A stretch of DNA of 64,000 nucleotides from Bacteroidales bacterium (GCA_016744655.1 JADGDY010000003.1:43425-107424); one strand, 5' to 3'. Shown: positions 52,851-63,801, counted from the stretch's first letter. Translations and numbers: made by a program. Notes: generated by a model from the sequence alone, not told the origin.

Positions 52851-55817
52851 ATGAAGGCCATTTCTTTTATTGAACAATTAAAAATTTCAGCACCAGAGGG
52901 CTTTTGTATAACAGACTATCATGGTAATATTTTAGATGTTAATCAGCGTTTATGCGAAATTCTCATTACTCCTCTCTCAAAACTAACATCAGGAATTAAT
53001 ATCAGTACCTTAGATTCTGAAGGTCAATCTGGATCAAACATATTATTCAAAACAAAAAACGCTGGACACCATAAATATTTTAGCAAATTATATACCAACG
53101 CTGAATTAGTTATTGAAGTGGAAATTAGCCTTAATTACTTAGATCTAGATGAGGGTTATTATTATGCTTTTATTAGCGAAACATCAAAGGGCGAAACAAC
53201 AAACAATTAGATGAGGAATTAAATAGATTAAGCACAATTCCTGGTGGAATTGAAGATGTTATATATATTTCTGATCCAGACACCCATAAGTTATTGCACG
53301 TGAATGAAACATTCGAAAAAATCTGAAAAAAACTCCTTTGGAAAGAAGTGTTATCAGGTGATACAAGGGCAAGAGAGTCCATTCTCGTTTAGCACTAACC
53401 CCATTATTTTTAATGAATATTTGGGAAAGACTTATAACTGGGAGTTTCAGAACAGAAAAAATGGCAGATGGTTTAGGTGTTCTGATAAAGCCATAAAATG
53501 GTTCAACGGAAAAATGATGAGAATGGAATTAGCCATAGACATCACAGAATCTAAAAACAATGAATTAAAACTTAAAGAAAGCGAGACTAAATTCAGGGCG
53601 ATGGCAGAAAACACATCAGATGGACTCATTACCATTGATGAAAATGAGAAAATCAGTTTCGTTTCTCCCTCCTATACTAAGCTGTTTGGTTATTCTCCAG
53701 CTGAAATGCTAAAGGAAAGTATTGAAGATAGAATGAAATCTATTCACCCCGATGACACCAAATATCTTAGAGAAGCTCACTTAAATAACATCATTTACAA
53801 AAGAGGAAACGCTACTTACGAATATAGATTGAAACATAGGATGGACATTACATTTGGCGAGAAGACCATGCAACATACCATTATAATTCAAAAGGGAAAT
53901 TTAAAGCATGTTATATGATTTGCCGCGATATCACTGACAGGAAACTTGCTCAACTGGAATCTAAAAAATTCAAAACTGTTTCTGACAATGCCTAGCATGG
54001 AAATGCAATTGCAGGTTTAAATGGAAACCTTATTTATATAAACAAATAATTCGCGAATATCCATGGTTATGAGCCTAAAAATATCATAGGAAAAAACCTT
54101 TCCATATTTCACAATACTGAGCAACTTAGCAGAGTAAACGAAATTCATAAACGATTATTCATTGAAGGCAAATATAGAGCTACAGAAGTCTGGCATATTC
54201 ACAAAAACGGATCTGAATTCCCTATGCTAATGAATGGTTGTATAATTAAGGACAATAAAAATAAAGCAAAATATATTGCTGCCTCAGCCATTGATTTAGG
54301 GGAAATTAAAAAATCGGAAAATAAGATTAAAGAAACCCAGCATTTTTTACAAAGCATATTTAGGGCAGCTCCTGTTGGAATTGGAGTAGTTAAAGAAAGA
54401 GTTTTGATTAAAGAAAATGCTAATTTTTGTTCATTAGTAGGGTATTCAGAAAAAGAAGTAATAGGAAAGCCAGCAAGTGTTTTTTTACCCAACTCAAGAA
54501 GAAAACGATTACGTTGGTAATGAAAAATACAGACAGATTAGAAAATACGGAACAGGAACTGTTGAGACAAGGTGGAAGAAGAAAAATGGAGAAATTATCA
54601 ATATCCTATTAAGCTCCACTCCCATTGATGTGAATGACCTTTCTAAAGGAGTTACTTTTTCGGCACTTGATATTACTCAAAAAACAAAATCCGAAGTTCA
54701 ATTAAGGAAAAGTGAAGAGAGACTAAAGCTTTCTCTGAATGTGAGTCATGCTACAGTTTATGAAGACAACTGGAAAACTGGTAAAATGTTTAGTACTCCT
54801 CAATTGTATTACTCCTTAGGCTTCTCAGAATCTGAAATACCGAGAACCATAAACCAATTTCTGGCAATGGTTCATCCAGATGTCAAAAAGAAGTTAATGG
54901 ATGGATACAATGAACACAATAGAACAAAATCGAAATCTCATTTTGCTGAATTTAGAATTAAAGATAATTCTGACAAATGGAGATGGATTGAATCTATTGG
55001 TAAGATTACGGCTAGAAATAAGAAAGGAGAGCCTCTAAAACCAATAGGTGTTTCTAGAGATATTAACGAAAGGAAGAAGTTTGAACAAGAAATTATTTTA
55101 GCAAAAGATAGAGCCGAAGAAAGTGATTTACTGAAACCTGCATTTCTGGCAAATATGAGCCATGAAATACGAACCCCAATAAATGGGATTTTAGGATTTA
55201 CCCAATTACTAAAAGAGCCAGATTTAGACGGTAATGAATATAAGAGATCTGTAGATATTATATAGAAGAGTGGATTAAGGATGCTAAATACAGTGAATGA
55301 CATTATCGAAATTTCCAAAATAGAAACTAGGCAAGTCAAGAAAAACATAGAACCCATTAATATAAACACTCAGCTTATTGAATTATACGATTTTTTCAAA
55401 TTAGAAACCCAAGAGAAAAATATCAGTATTGATTATCATTTGGACTTATCTAATTCTGAGGCCATCCTCTTTTCCGATATCTCCATGTTTAACTCCATTG
55501 TTACCAACCTCATAAAAAATGCCATTAAATTCACTGATAGAGGAGGCCTATCGTTTGGATATAAACACAAAGGAAGAATGATTGAATTCTTCGTGAAAGA
55601 TATTGGAATTGGAATCCCAGATGACAAACAAAAAATGGTATTTGAGAGATTTAACTAAGCAGATATAAACGATCAAATGGCCAGAGAAGGTTCTGGTTTG
55701 GGCTTAGCCATTACAAAAGCTTATATTGAACTTCTTGATGGTGAAATCTGGTTAGAATCAGAAGAAAACATAGGGTCTACCTTCTTCTTTACACTTCCTT
55801 ACCAAAAATCAGTTTAA
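52851..55817 (+). pseudogene. Decayed multi-PAS sensor histidine kinase
   Basis: About 990 codons of a PAS-repeat histidine kinase, now in pieces. The frame changes four times, near 53190-53206, 53315-53331 (poly-A), 53905-53920 and at the T-run 54480-54486. In-frame stops are TGA 53324, TAG 53993, TAA 54047, TAG 55263 and TAA 55656; each fits a single transition from TGG, CAG or CAA (for example KI-W-KK and FN-Q-AD). The reassembled protein has several PAS domains ([26 protein letters not shown]), then a kinase with [32 protein letters not shown] and [18 protein letters not shown]. The kinase motifs are intact, so decay is recent. Sequencing error cannot explain five stops. Confidence 0.9.
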
Positions 55818-55909
55818 CTATTTCTGCATTTACAATTTCATCAGGTTTAACAGACAAACCTAACGACCTATATTTCAGTAAAGAAAGGCATGTGGGACTC
55901 TTAAAAAAC

Positions 55910-55929
55910 GGGCAGGAGATTTCCCGCCC
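55910..55929 (-). terminator. Terminator after the T9SS cargo gene
   Basis: GGGCAGGAGA and TCCCGCCC form a stem with one mismatch, in the gap between the pseudogene and the convergent T9SS cargo gene. An A-run on its left gives the minus-strand transcript a U-tract. Confidence 0.55.
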
Positions 55930-55964
55930 ATTTACAACTCAATTTACTCTCTCACATGAAAAAT

Positions 55965-57827
55965 CTACTTAATTATTAATCTTTTGTTCTCTATAATTTT
56001 AGAACCATTAGAGATTTTCAGAACATATATACCCGATGAAAAATCAGACACATCTATTGTCATTTTTTCATTTTTAAAAACAGAAGAATAAACCAGCTGC
56101 CCCATGGAACTAAAAAGATGAATATCAACCGATTCTCCTCCGTTTCCTTCTACAGTTATAATTTCTTTAGCTGGGTTTGGATATACTTTGATATTTACAT
56201 TTGACACTCCATCTATTCCAACAGTAGAATGGAAGTTTGCAGTCAATGTTAAATCTTGTGATGGCATTATAATAGTAGTATTGGTTTCTGTTGAAATAAT
56301 ATCACCAGCTTCATCTGTCCAATTATCAAATTCAAAATACCCTATCACTTCAGTAGATATAATTACGTCTTCTCCGGCTGCATAGGATCCAATACCTGAT
56401 ACTTCACCAGCATCTTCAGGATTCGTCTCTAAAGTCAAAGTATAATATACTATATCCATTGTGAAGTTTGCATTTAATAAATAATCAGCTGCTGGCATCA
56501 CAATACTGGCTGATGCATCAGTAGAAATAATAGTTCCTTCCTCAGTTGTCCAGTTGACAAAAGAATACCCTTCATTTGCCATAGCACTAATTTCTATATT
56601 AACTCCTTCTTCATAAACTCCATCACCTGATACTTCTCCTGCATTTTCTGGCTCTACTTCTAAGGACAAAGTATATTCAGGATTTGAGCTCGCATCAAAA
56701 TCAAGAATAAAAGAAACATCATTACCATCAGGATTTATTGCAGCCCCTATAAAAACATTGCCATCAGGAGTTACATCGTTTACACTATAAAAAGTCCAGT
56801 CTTGGGCATTAGACATACCTCTAGATTCTGCATAATCGTTAAAAGTCCCCATTGTTCCATCAGGACTTCTGTAAAATGCTCTACGAACAGGTGGAGGAAA
56901 AACGCCAGTAAAACCGAATACGCTTCCATCTTCCATGGCTACGGTGGGATAATCTTGAGAGGTGCCAAAAGTTTGGTAACCTCCTGTTTCAGTCCAAGAA
57001 AAAGCTGCTCCCTCACCTTGACCAACTACATAAGTTCCGTCAGCTGAAACTGCCAACGCTTCTCCACCTGCTTCACCATTAAGCAAAATAGGTTCTCCAT
57101 TTTGCCAAGCAACAGCCATCCAATAACCATTTTCATGACTTGTCCAACCAAAAACAACTTCTCCATTCCTACTAATTCCTGAAGCCCGTGAATCATTTGC
57201 AAGATCACTACCTAAATTCACGTAGCCGTCCTCTTCCGTCCATTTAATTGCAGTAGCAGACCAGCCATCATACAATTGTAAACCAACTAAAACAGAACCA
57301 TCATCACTTTGTCCCCAAACACTATTATAATCTTCAGATGTCAAATTTGGGAAATCTGGATTTAAGCCTAAAAAAGTCCATTCTTCTGTTACTATATCAT
57401 ATTTCCCTCCGGTTAAAGCAGAACCTCCACCAGGGAAATCATCATTGACAAAGTCTCCTGCAATAATACCATTTGAAGCCATTTTTGTTCCTTTTCCTGG
57501 AATAACAGCTACACCTGTCTCTTCTGACCAGTAAAAGCTCTGATCCGAAGAACCAAAAGTTTGAATAATCACATGTTCTCCTGTGGCATCAATACCTGAA
57601 GGAACCAAATATTCTCCCATCATTTCTGTTAGCACTACATTACCATCTTTATACTTTTTAGTCTTAAATTTATCAGCTGACTTTTCAGAAGTCCACTCTT
57701 TATCGTTACATGTTTTTAAATCTATATAAGATTGTTTTTGTTGTGCTGACAATTGAAAATTTGTTGTCATAATAATAAGGAGTACCATCCCTAAAACTGT
57801 CAATAACTTTGTAATTCTCTTTTTCAT
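55965..57827 (-). CDS. T9SS-sorted secreted protein with InlB-like repeats
   Basis: 620 residues with a signal peptide (TTNFQLSAQ). The first 380 residues have kelch/HAF-like repeats (recurring SADGTYVVGQGEGAAFSWTE- and NGEVVFGWTS-like units). Two divergent InlB B-repeat-type domains follow (about 385-460 and 462-535; each with 'E.NAGEVSG.G.Y..G..V.IS...GY.F.NWT...G.IIST'). The end is a type A T9SS sorting domain: VKVYPNPAKEIITVEG, GQLVYSS, GIYVLKI and a final KRLIIK. It is exported by the Sec system and then by T9SS to the surface. Ligand unknown. Confidence 0.88.
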   Translation of the reverse strand: MKKRITKLLTVLGMVLLIIMTTNFQLSAQQKQSYIDLKTCNDKEWTSEKSADKFKTKKYKDGNVVLTEMMGEYLVPSGIDATGEHVIIQTFGSSDQSFYWSEETGVAVIPGKGTKMASNGIIAGDFVNDDFPGGGSALTGGKYDIVTEEWTFLGLNPDFPNLTSEDYNSVWGQSDDGSVLVGLQLYDGWSATAIKWTEEDGYVNLGSDLANDSRASGISRNGEVVFGWTSHENGYWMAVAWQNGEPILLNGEAGGEALAVSADGTYVVGQGEGAAFSWTETGGYQTFGTSQDYPTVAMEDGSVFGFTGVFPPPVRRAFYRSPDGTMGTFNDYAESRGMSNAQDWTFYSVNDVTPDGNVFIGAAINPDGNDVSFILDFDASSNPEYTLSLEVEPENAGEVSGDGVYEEGVNIEISAMANEGYSFVNWTTEEGTIISTDASASIVMPAADYLLNANFTMDIVYYTLTLETNPEDAGEVSGIGSYAAGEDVIISTEVIGYFEFDNWTDEAGDIISTETNTTIIMPSQDLTLTANFHSTVGIDGVSNVNIKVYPNPAKEIITVEGNGGESVDIHLFSSMGQLVYSSVFKNEKMTIDVSDFSSGIYVLKISNGSKIIENKRLIIK

Positions 57828-57846
57828 AAGATTTGACCTTAAATTG

Positions 57847-58011
57847 TTAATTCTTTTTTTTAATTATGTGTGATTTTTCTTCTTGATCTTTCTCAATGGC
57901 ATTCAATAGCTTTTTCAAAACCTTATTTTCAATTTCTTTTCTTTCTAAGAAAACATTTATAGAAAGGTTTTCATTTATCTCATCATGACCATTAGTTTTA
58001 TCCTTTTCCAT
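57847..58011 (-). CDS. Small hypothetical protein, possibly coding
   Basis: 54 residues, charged and helical (NVFLERKEIENKVLKKLLNAIEKDQEEKS), no signal or membrane segment. It lies 20 bases upstream of the T9SS cargo gene on the same strand. An in-frame start 63 bases earlier is possible. No family recognised, and short enough to be chance. Confidence 0.4.
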   Translation of the reverse strand: MEKDKTNGHDEINENLSINVFLERKEIENKVLKKLLNAIEKDQEEKSHIIKKKN

Positions 58012-58153
58012 AACACTAAAATATTTGATGGGGCAATGATATAAAGGATCGAAAGGGTGAAAAAGAAAAGACATAGCACTTAACTGCTACGCACAGAAAT
58101 CTCACTGCTACATAACTGCTACAACAAGACTATACTGTCTGTTTTTGTGAGAA

Positions 58154-59812
58154 TTACAATGAGGTCAGAAATTCAACCAAACTGATATCGGAATTAGTTA
58201 TTTGGAGTTTTTTACGTAATCGGGTACGTGCTACCTCAACACTCCTTTGACTCTGACCTGTGATAGAAACAATATCTTTAGTGGTCATGTTCAAACGAAG
58301 AAATGCACAGAGTCTTCGCTCATTTGTGCTTAAATTTGGACTTACATTTTGAAGCTTTTTATAGAAATCGTTGTGAACTTGTTGATAACGAATCTCAAAT
58401 TCGTTCCATACAGATTCATCTTGAATACTAGTAAGGTCTTTTATGATTTGATGAAGGAAGGATTCATTATTCATATTCATTTTCTCAGATAAAAGTTGAA
58501 CAATTTGACCAATCAACTCATTCTTTCTAATGATGCTCATTACATGAGTGGTTAACTCTTTATTGCGAATCTCCAACTCCTTTTTCAGGTTCTCTTTTTC
58601 GAGATTTGAATTCTGTGCTGAAAGAGCCATATTTTTTTTTTCTAGTTTCAATCTTCTCACTCTATTATTAAGGAAAAAATAGAGGAGGATAAAAACTAAT
58701 AATAGGAGTATTAAAATAAATCCTGTGAAAAGATAAATTGAGTTCAACCGTTCCTGCTCAATTTGGGCGAGTTTTTCTTGTTCTTTAAATTTTATGGTTA
58801 ATTCGAGTTGAGTGAGTTGTTTGAGTGTTTTGGTATTATTAATAGTTTCTTTCAACTCATTAAATATCTTATAATATTTGAGTGCAGAATCAGTATTATT
58901 TATTTCATCATAATAATTATATATTTTCTCAGATGAAGTACTTTGTAAATCTACACTTCCTATATCATTTGCCAAATCCCAGGCATTATATAAATGGTCA
59001 ATTGCTTTTTCTTGATTCCCTTTCACCCAAAAATAATCAGCAAGGCGATTATGTGAGGCTGCTTGGCCATATAAATCATCAAGCTCAATTCTTAGTTCCA
59101 TAGCTTTTTCCAATGGATAATAAGCAGAATCAATTTTACTAGCATCCAAAAAAAGACTCCCTATATTATTGTATGCTGTAGCTTGAAAGTATTTTACTTC
59201 TGAAGTAAACTCAGACATTCTCAATCCTTTTCTATAATACCACAAAGCAGAATCGTAATCTTGTAAGTTTTGATAAACAATCCCCAAATTATTCACCACA
59301 TTTGGAATTTGTAATTTGTATTCTACTTTATCTGTTTTCTGAGACAGTTCTTCCAATATTTCTAAGGCATCCACAAAACTTTGCTTGGCAATTTCAAAAT
59401 CCATCATCTTTAATCTGATGGCACCAATATTAGAAAGAGCATATGCTTTTCCTGATTTATTATTGTTTTCAATCTGAATATCCAGATACTTATAAAAGTA
59501 AATGGTTGCCCTTTCATACATTCCTTGATAAAAATAAGAATTCCCAGCATTAAACATCGCAAAAGCATTTAATGATTCACTTTTACTATGAGCAGCCACA
59601 TCCACTGCTTCTTCAGCATAAATGATGCAACGTTCAATATCTGAAGAGCTATATAATCTGGAAAGTTCCACTAATGCATAAACACTGATACTGTCACTTT
59701 CAGATTTTTGGTAAACCTGCAGTATCGAGTCTTTATAAGGTTGGTATGAATTGGCAAATGAAGATAAAGCCAGGAAACTAATAAATAAGAATATTGAAAA
59801 TCGTAGCTTCAT
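58154..59812 (-). CDS. TPR-containing membrane regulator with C-terminal HTH
   Basis: 552 residues: signal peptide (SFLALSSFANS), seven or so TPR units (about 40-330), one membrane helix (YLFTGFILILLLLVFILLYFF), a coiled coil and a LuxR-like helix-turn-helix at the C-terminus (LSTNERRLCAFLRLNMTTKDIVSITGQSQRSVEVARTRLRKKL). This layout is typical of Bacteroidota membrane-bound transcription regulators that sense through periplasmic TPRs. The target is unknown; the T9SS cargo gene just downstream is a candidate. Confidence 0.88.
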   Translation of the reverse strand: MKLRFSIFLFISFLALSSFANSYQPYKDSILQVYQKSESDSISVYALVELSRLYSSSDIERCIIYAEEAVDVAAHSKSESLNAFAMFNAGNSYFYQGMYERATIYFYKYLDIQIENNNKSGKAYALSNIGAIRLKMMDFEIAKQSFVDALEILEELSQKTDKVEYKLQIPNVVNNLGIVYQNLQDYDSALWYYRKGLRMSEFTSEVKYFQATAYNNIGSLFLDASKIDSAYYPLEKAMELRIELDDLYGQAASHNRLADYFWVKGNQEKAIDHLYNAWDLANDIGSVDLQSTSSEKIYNYYDEINNTDSALKYYKIFNELKETINNTKTLKQLTQLELTIKFKEQEKLAQIEQERLNSIYLFTGFILILLLLVFILLYFFLNNRVRRLKLEKKNMALSAQNSNLEKENLKKELEIRNKELTTHVMSIIRKNELIGQIVQLLSEKMNMNNESFLHQIIKDLTSIQDESVWNEFEIRYQQVHNDFYKKLQNVSPNLSTNERRLCAFLRLNMTTKDIVSITGQSQRSVEVARTRLRKKLQITNSDISLVEFLTSL

Positions 59813-59844
59813 TTTTTAAAGGGCTTCTTTATATTTGAGAAATA

Positions 59845-59852
59845 CAAAAATA
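59845..59852 (-). promoter_or_regulatory. -7 promoter element of the TPR-HTH gene
   Basis: TATTTTTG on the minus strand matches TAnnTTTG, 32 bases before the ATG. Confidence 0.4.
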
Positions 59853-59875
59853 ACAATTATTATAATTGATGTTAC

Positions 59876-60433
59876 TTAAAACTCGAAAGTATAGAGTAAT
59901 ACTCCCGAAGGCATTTCTTCATCCGACTTCTTAAAACCACACTTTTCAAGAACCTTTATGGATCCAATATTATTTTCCTCAACTCCTCCAGAAATCTTTC
60001 TTATCACCCCTAGCTCATCACACCAAACAACCAAAGAAGCAATCAATTCACTGGCAATTCCTTGTCCCCAAACAGACTCCTTTAATAAATAACCCAAACG
60101 AAGATTTATATTGCCTTCATCAGCCTCCCCATGGTCTGAATACAAAAAAAGCAAACCTAAAAGCTCTTCATTATTTTGGTCCATAATAGCAAACAAATGG
60201 CTTTCTTTTTTCTGTTCTTCAAGCCAAATTTCAATTTTACCACCACCTATCAGTTCTAACCATGCATCGGGTAAATCTTTTATCACTTCAGAGCTAAGAA
60301 CCTCTTTCATTTCCTTGAATATCATCACAGTAGACGCTAACGTATCTTCAAAAACCTGCCATGGTTTTACTATCACTCTTTCAGCAAAAAACAATGGTGA
60401 TTTGTCGAAAATTTCAATTATTAACTTGTCCAT
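59876..60433 (-). CDS. GNAT-family N-acetyltransferase
   Basis: 185 residues. The acetyl-CoA site is in VWGQGIASELIASLV (Q-x-x-G-x-A) and is followed by NIGSIKVLEKCGFKKS, the usual RimJ/RimL-type layout. Substrate unknown; this subgroup acts on ribosomal-protein N-termini, small amines or antibiotics. The ATG at 60433 is chosen because the longer frame adds 18 residues before the conserved start. Confidence 0.85.
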   Translation of the reverse strand: MDKLIIEIFDKSPLFFAERVIVKPWQVFEDTLASTVMIFKEMKEVLSSEVIKDLPDAWLELIGGGKIEIWLEEQKKESHLFAIMDQNNEELLGLLFLYSDHGEADEGNINLRLGYLLKESVWGQGIASELIASLVVWCDELGVIRKISGGVEENNIGSIKVLEKCGFKKSDEEMPSGVLLYTFEF

Positions 60434-60540
60434 AATGATAATTAGGTTTTCTAGTTCAAAGAACTCAATTTTATCATTTAGAAACAAGTCTTAGGGATTT
60501 TTAACAAGCCCGAGTATTCAAATACTATAATTTCGCGGCA

Positions 60541-61455
60541 ATGAAATTCTATTTTCAAATACAATATAAAAGGCACTATCGCAGAATATCCGAAATGGGT
60601 ATTCATCCGTTTATAGGAATGGGAATACTTGCGGTTGCTTTTATTTTGGCTGCAATATTATTAAGTCAAAAAACCATATACGCAGAATATATTATTGGAT
60701 CCTTAGGACTTTCAATGATAAGTGGGCTCAATGAAAAGCAAAGAAGGGATTTTTTAAATCTGTGTTTTTCTACATCTAAATATACCAAAATAAGACTTAT
60801 TGAAAACCTGATCATCATCAGTCCATTTTCCATCTTTCTATTTGTATATCAAGATTATATCACTGCCGTTTCCATTATTATTATTTCTGCGATTTTTGTA
60901 TTTATTCCTTTTCAAAACAAATGGGCTTTAACTATCCCAAGTCCTTTTTCGAAGTATCCGTTTGAGTTTTCTATGGGATTTAGAAAACTATTTCTGGTGT
61001 ACCCAGCTACGTATTTCTTCGTTTACAAAGCCATTGAAGTGGGAAATTTCAACTTAGGTATTTTCGCAATTGGGATTCTTGTTTTTACTCATATTTCTTA
61101 CTATTTCAAACCAGAACCCAGCTATTACGTATGGATCTTCAAGAATAATCCACAAGGTTTTTTATGGAAGAAAACTAAAGAAAGCTTGTTCTACTCTAGC
61201 TTTGCTCTTTTACCAATACTTATACTTTTAGGCATCTGGTTTCCTGACAAATACCTTATTCTCCTAGGAATATTTTTTCTGAATGCCCTCCTCATGACCA
61301 CTATAATTTTAGCTAAGTATTCTGCGTTTCCAAATGAGATTAGTTTACCTCAAATGGTATTGTTTGGATTAAGTATTTGGTTTCCTCCAATTTTAATTAT
61401 TGCCATCATATATTTTTACAAACAATCGCTTAAAAACCTAAAACCATTTTTATAA
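60541..61455 (+). CDS. Probable ABC transporter membrane protein
   Basis: 304 residues with about eight membrane helices and no recognised signature of its own. It is followed by the ABC ATPase, whose ATG overlaps this stop (TAATG), so it is almost certainly the permease of a two-gene transporter. The N-terminus (QIQYKRHYRRISEMG) is cytoplasmic and basic. Direction and substrate are unknown; such pairs are usually exporters or regulators of envelope stress. Confidence 0.72.
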   Translation: MKFYFQIQYKRHYRRISEMGIHPFIGMGILAVAFILAAILLSQKTIYAEYIIGSLGLSMISGLNEKQRRDFLNLCFSTSKYTKIRLIENLIIISPFSIFLFVYQDYITAVSIIIISAIFVFIPFQNKWALTIPSPFSKYPFEFSMGFRKLFLVYPATYFFVYKAIEVGNFNLGIFAIGILVFTHISYYFKPEPSYYVWIFKNNPQGFLWKKTKESLFYSSFALLPILILLGIWFPDKYLILLGIFFLNALLMTTIILAKYSAFPNEISLPQMVLFGLSIWFPPILIIAIIYFYKQSLKNLKPFL

Positions 61456-62132
61456 TGATACAAATCCAAAACTTAGAAAAAAGCTATGGAAAACTTAAGG
61501 TTCTCAAACCTATAAACATGTATTTTGAGATGGGGAAAGCCTATGGTATTGTTGGAGAAAATGGAGCTGGAAAAACCACTCTATTCAGATGTTTAACTGG
61601 GCTAGAAAGCTTTTCCGGAACTATTGATAGTCCATTTGAGGTCCTAAAAAACCATATTGGATTAATGGAAACCAACCCATATTTTCTATCTAGAGTAACA
61701 GCCAAAGAACACCTCCAGCTCATTTGTAATGCAAGAGAGACAATAGTGAATCGTTTTGAAGAAAAAAACATCTTCGATTTGCCTTTAAATCGATATGCAG
61801 ACACCTATTCCACCGGAATGAAAAAGAAACTGGCCCTAACAGCTCTTCTCCTACAAAATGATAACATCCTTATCCTTGACGAACCTTTCAATGGAGTTGA
61901 TATTCATAGCAATATGATCATTTTAGAATTGATTAAAAAATGGAAAGAAGCAGGAAAAACACTATTTATTTCTTCTCATATTTTCTCTACACTAGAGGAA
62001 ACTTGTGATGAAATTCATCTCCTAAAAGATGGGCAATTTGTTCAGAAAGTACAAAAAGATCATTTTCATGACTTAGACAAGCAAATGAGAGAATTCATTC
62101 TTGGCGACAGGTTGAAAAATGTGAGGATATAG
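61455..62132 (+). CDS. ABC transporter ATP-binding protein
   Basis: 225 residues. Walker A is GENGAGKTT, the signature YSTGMKKKLAL stands for LSGGQ, Walker B is ILILDEPFNGVD and the H-loop is FISSHIF. It belongs to the ABC-2/DrrA-like group in which STGM is a common signature variant. It couples ATP hydrolysis to the permease encoded just upstream. Confidence 0.92.
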   Translation: MIQIQNLEKSYGKLKVLKPINMYFEMGKAYGIVGENGAGKTTLFRCLTGLESFSGTIDSPFEVLKNHIGLMETNPYFLSRVTAKEHLQLICNARETIVNRFEEKNIFDLPLNRYADTYSTGMKKKLALTALLLQNDNILILDEPFNGVDIHSNMIILELIKKWKEAGKTLFISSHIFSTLEETCDEIHLLKDGQFVQKVQKDHFHDLDKQMREFILGDRLKNVRI

Positions 62133-62319
62133 AGGTTATTTGGACGGGGTTGTTAGAAATTGCAAAGCTAGTAAAGTGTTGTAAAGTATAGAAAGGGATG
62201 GTAAGAATTAGTAAAGCCTAGCTTATAACCAAAAGGCTATCTTTAAACTCTAACAATTAAATTCCTTTGTAAAATTGTGCCTCCGTGGCGATTCCTGTAC
62301 TAAAATAGCCTTCTAAAAC

Positions 62320-63771
62320 CTACAATTCCTTACGAAGCCTAGCAACCGGAATACTAAGTTGCTCTCTATATTTTGCAACAGTTCTTCGTGCTATTTGATA
62401 TCCTTTTTCTTTTAGGAAATTAACCAACTGCTCATCGGTCATGGGTTTTTTCTTGTCTTCGGCATCTACCATATCGCTCAAAATCTGCTTCACTTCTTTA
62501 GTAGAAACATCCTCTCCGCTATCGGTTTTTAGAGATTCTGAGAACAGTGTTTTCAATAGAATAGTCCCAAAACTGGTTTGTACATATTTACTATTTGCCA
62601 CTCTTGAGATAGTAGAAATATCTAATCCAACTTTATCTGCTATATCCTTTAATATCATTGGATGGAGCTTGGTTTCATCACCAGTGAGGAAGTAATCATA
62701 TTGGAATTCCAAAATGGCTTGCATGGTGATATAAAGTGTATGCTGGCGCTGTTTTATAGCATCGATAAACCATTTGGCAGAGTCTATCTTTTGCCTTACA
62801 AACTGCATGGCTTCCTTATCTTTCTTCGACTTCTTACCTGCCACAGAGTAATTCTCGAGCATGGTTTTATAGGTCCTGCTCAGTTTAAGTTCTGGTGCAT
62901 TTTTTGCATTTAAACTCAGAACCAACTCACCATCTGTAGTGGTCAATATAAAATCGGGGATGATATAATGATTGGTTTTAGCCGTTTCAGAGAGAGAATT
63001 TCCTGGTTTAGGATTTAGCTTAAGAATTTCATCAACCGAAGACTTTAAAGCCTCCTCTCCTATCTCTAATTTCTTGAGGATCTTATCGTAATGCTTCTTG
63101 GTGAAGGCATCAAAATGTCTTTCCAAAATCTTAATTGCCATAAAGATAAATGGATCGGAAGTATCTTTCCTCTTCAACTGAATGATCAAGCATTCTTGAA
63201 GATTTCTAGCTCCTACTCCGGCCGGCTCAAACTTCTGAATCCCTTGTAAAACCTGTTCTACTTCCTCACCAGCTACTGTTAAACCCTGAGTAAAAGCCAA
63301 ATCATCAACCATGGACTCCACATCTCGTTCTAGATATCCTGAATCGTCAATATTTCCGATGATGGTTTCAGCAATCACATGTTGTTTTTCATCAAAACTG
63401 GCATCGGTCAACTGAGCCCTAAGCATTTCATAAAAAGAAATGGTATTGGCAAATGGAATAGATTTTTTATCCTCTTCAGGGTAATTATTGGAGCTTAATT
63501 TATAATCAGGAATATCATCGGCATCCACATAATCAGTAATATCGAATTCATCTTCAGAACTAGAATCCTCCGTTTTTTCATTTTCTGATTCTGATGGTGC
63601 GTGCTCATCCACCATTTCTTGACTGTTGTCTTCTAAGGCTGGATTCTCTTCAATTTCTTGTTTTATTCTTTGATCCAATGCAACAGAAGGAACCTGCAGC
63701 AATTTCATTAATAAAATCTGCTGCGGTGACAGTTTTTGAAGTAGCTTTTGTGATAGTTTGAGTTGTTGCAT
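62320..63771 (-). CDS. rpoN: RNA polymerase sigma-54 factor
   Basis: 483 residues. Region I is Gln/Leu-rich (LKLSQKLLQKLSPQQILLMKLLQ), region II is acidic, and the core-binding, HTH and RpoN-box (ARRTVAKYREQL) parts are all present. It directs RNA polymerase to -24/-12 promoters and needs bacterial enhancer-binding proteins. The asnS gene is just upstream on the same strand, as in many Bacteroidota. Confidence 0.95.
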   Translation of the reverse strand: MQQLKLSQKLLQKLSPQQILLMKLLQVPSVALDQRIKQEIEENPALEDNSQEMVDEHAPSESENEKTEDSSSEDEFDITDYVDADDIPDYKLSSNNYPEEDKKSIPFANTISFYEMLRAQLTDASFDEKQHVIAETIIGNIDDSGYLERDVESMVDDLAFTQGLTVAGEEVEQVLQGIQKFEPAGVGARNLQECLIIQLKRKDTSDPFIFMAIKILERHFDAFTKKHYDKILKKLEIGEEALKSSVDEILKLNPKPGNSLSETAKTNHYIIPDFILTTTDGELVLSLNAKNAPELKLSRTYKTMLENYSVAGKKSKKDKEAMQFVRQKIDSAKWFIDAIKQRQHTLYITMQAILEFQYDYFLTGDETKLHPMILKDIADKVGLDISTISRVANSKYVQTSFGTILLKTLFSESLKTDSGEDVSTKEVKQILSDMVDAEDKKKPMTDEQLVNFLKEKGYQIARRTVAKYREQLSIPVARLRKEL

Positions 63772-63801
63772 TTTCTGTTTTAATAACTTAGGTAAAGGTA
63801 T

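Noticed and set aside
52851..55817. Reading the kinase fragments as several separate real genes
   Set aside because: The fragments join into one continuous PAS-kinase sequence once four frame changes and five stops are allowed; none has its own promoter or sensible ends.
62133..62319. Short repeated TAGTAAAG/GTAAAG words and a weak AAGCTAG/CTAGCTT stem between the ABC ATPase and rpoN
   Set aside because: The repeats are short, irregular and in AT-rich sequence; they do not define a clear terminator, operator or element.
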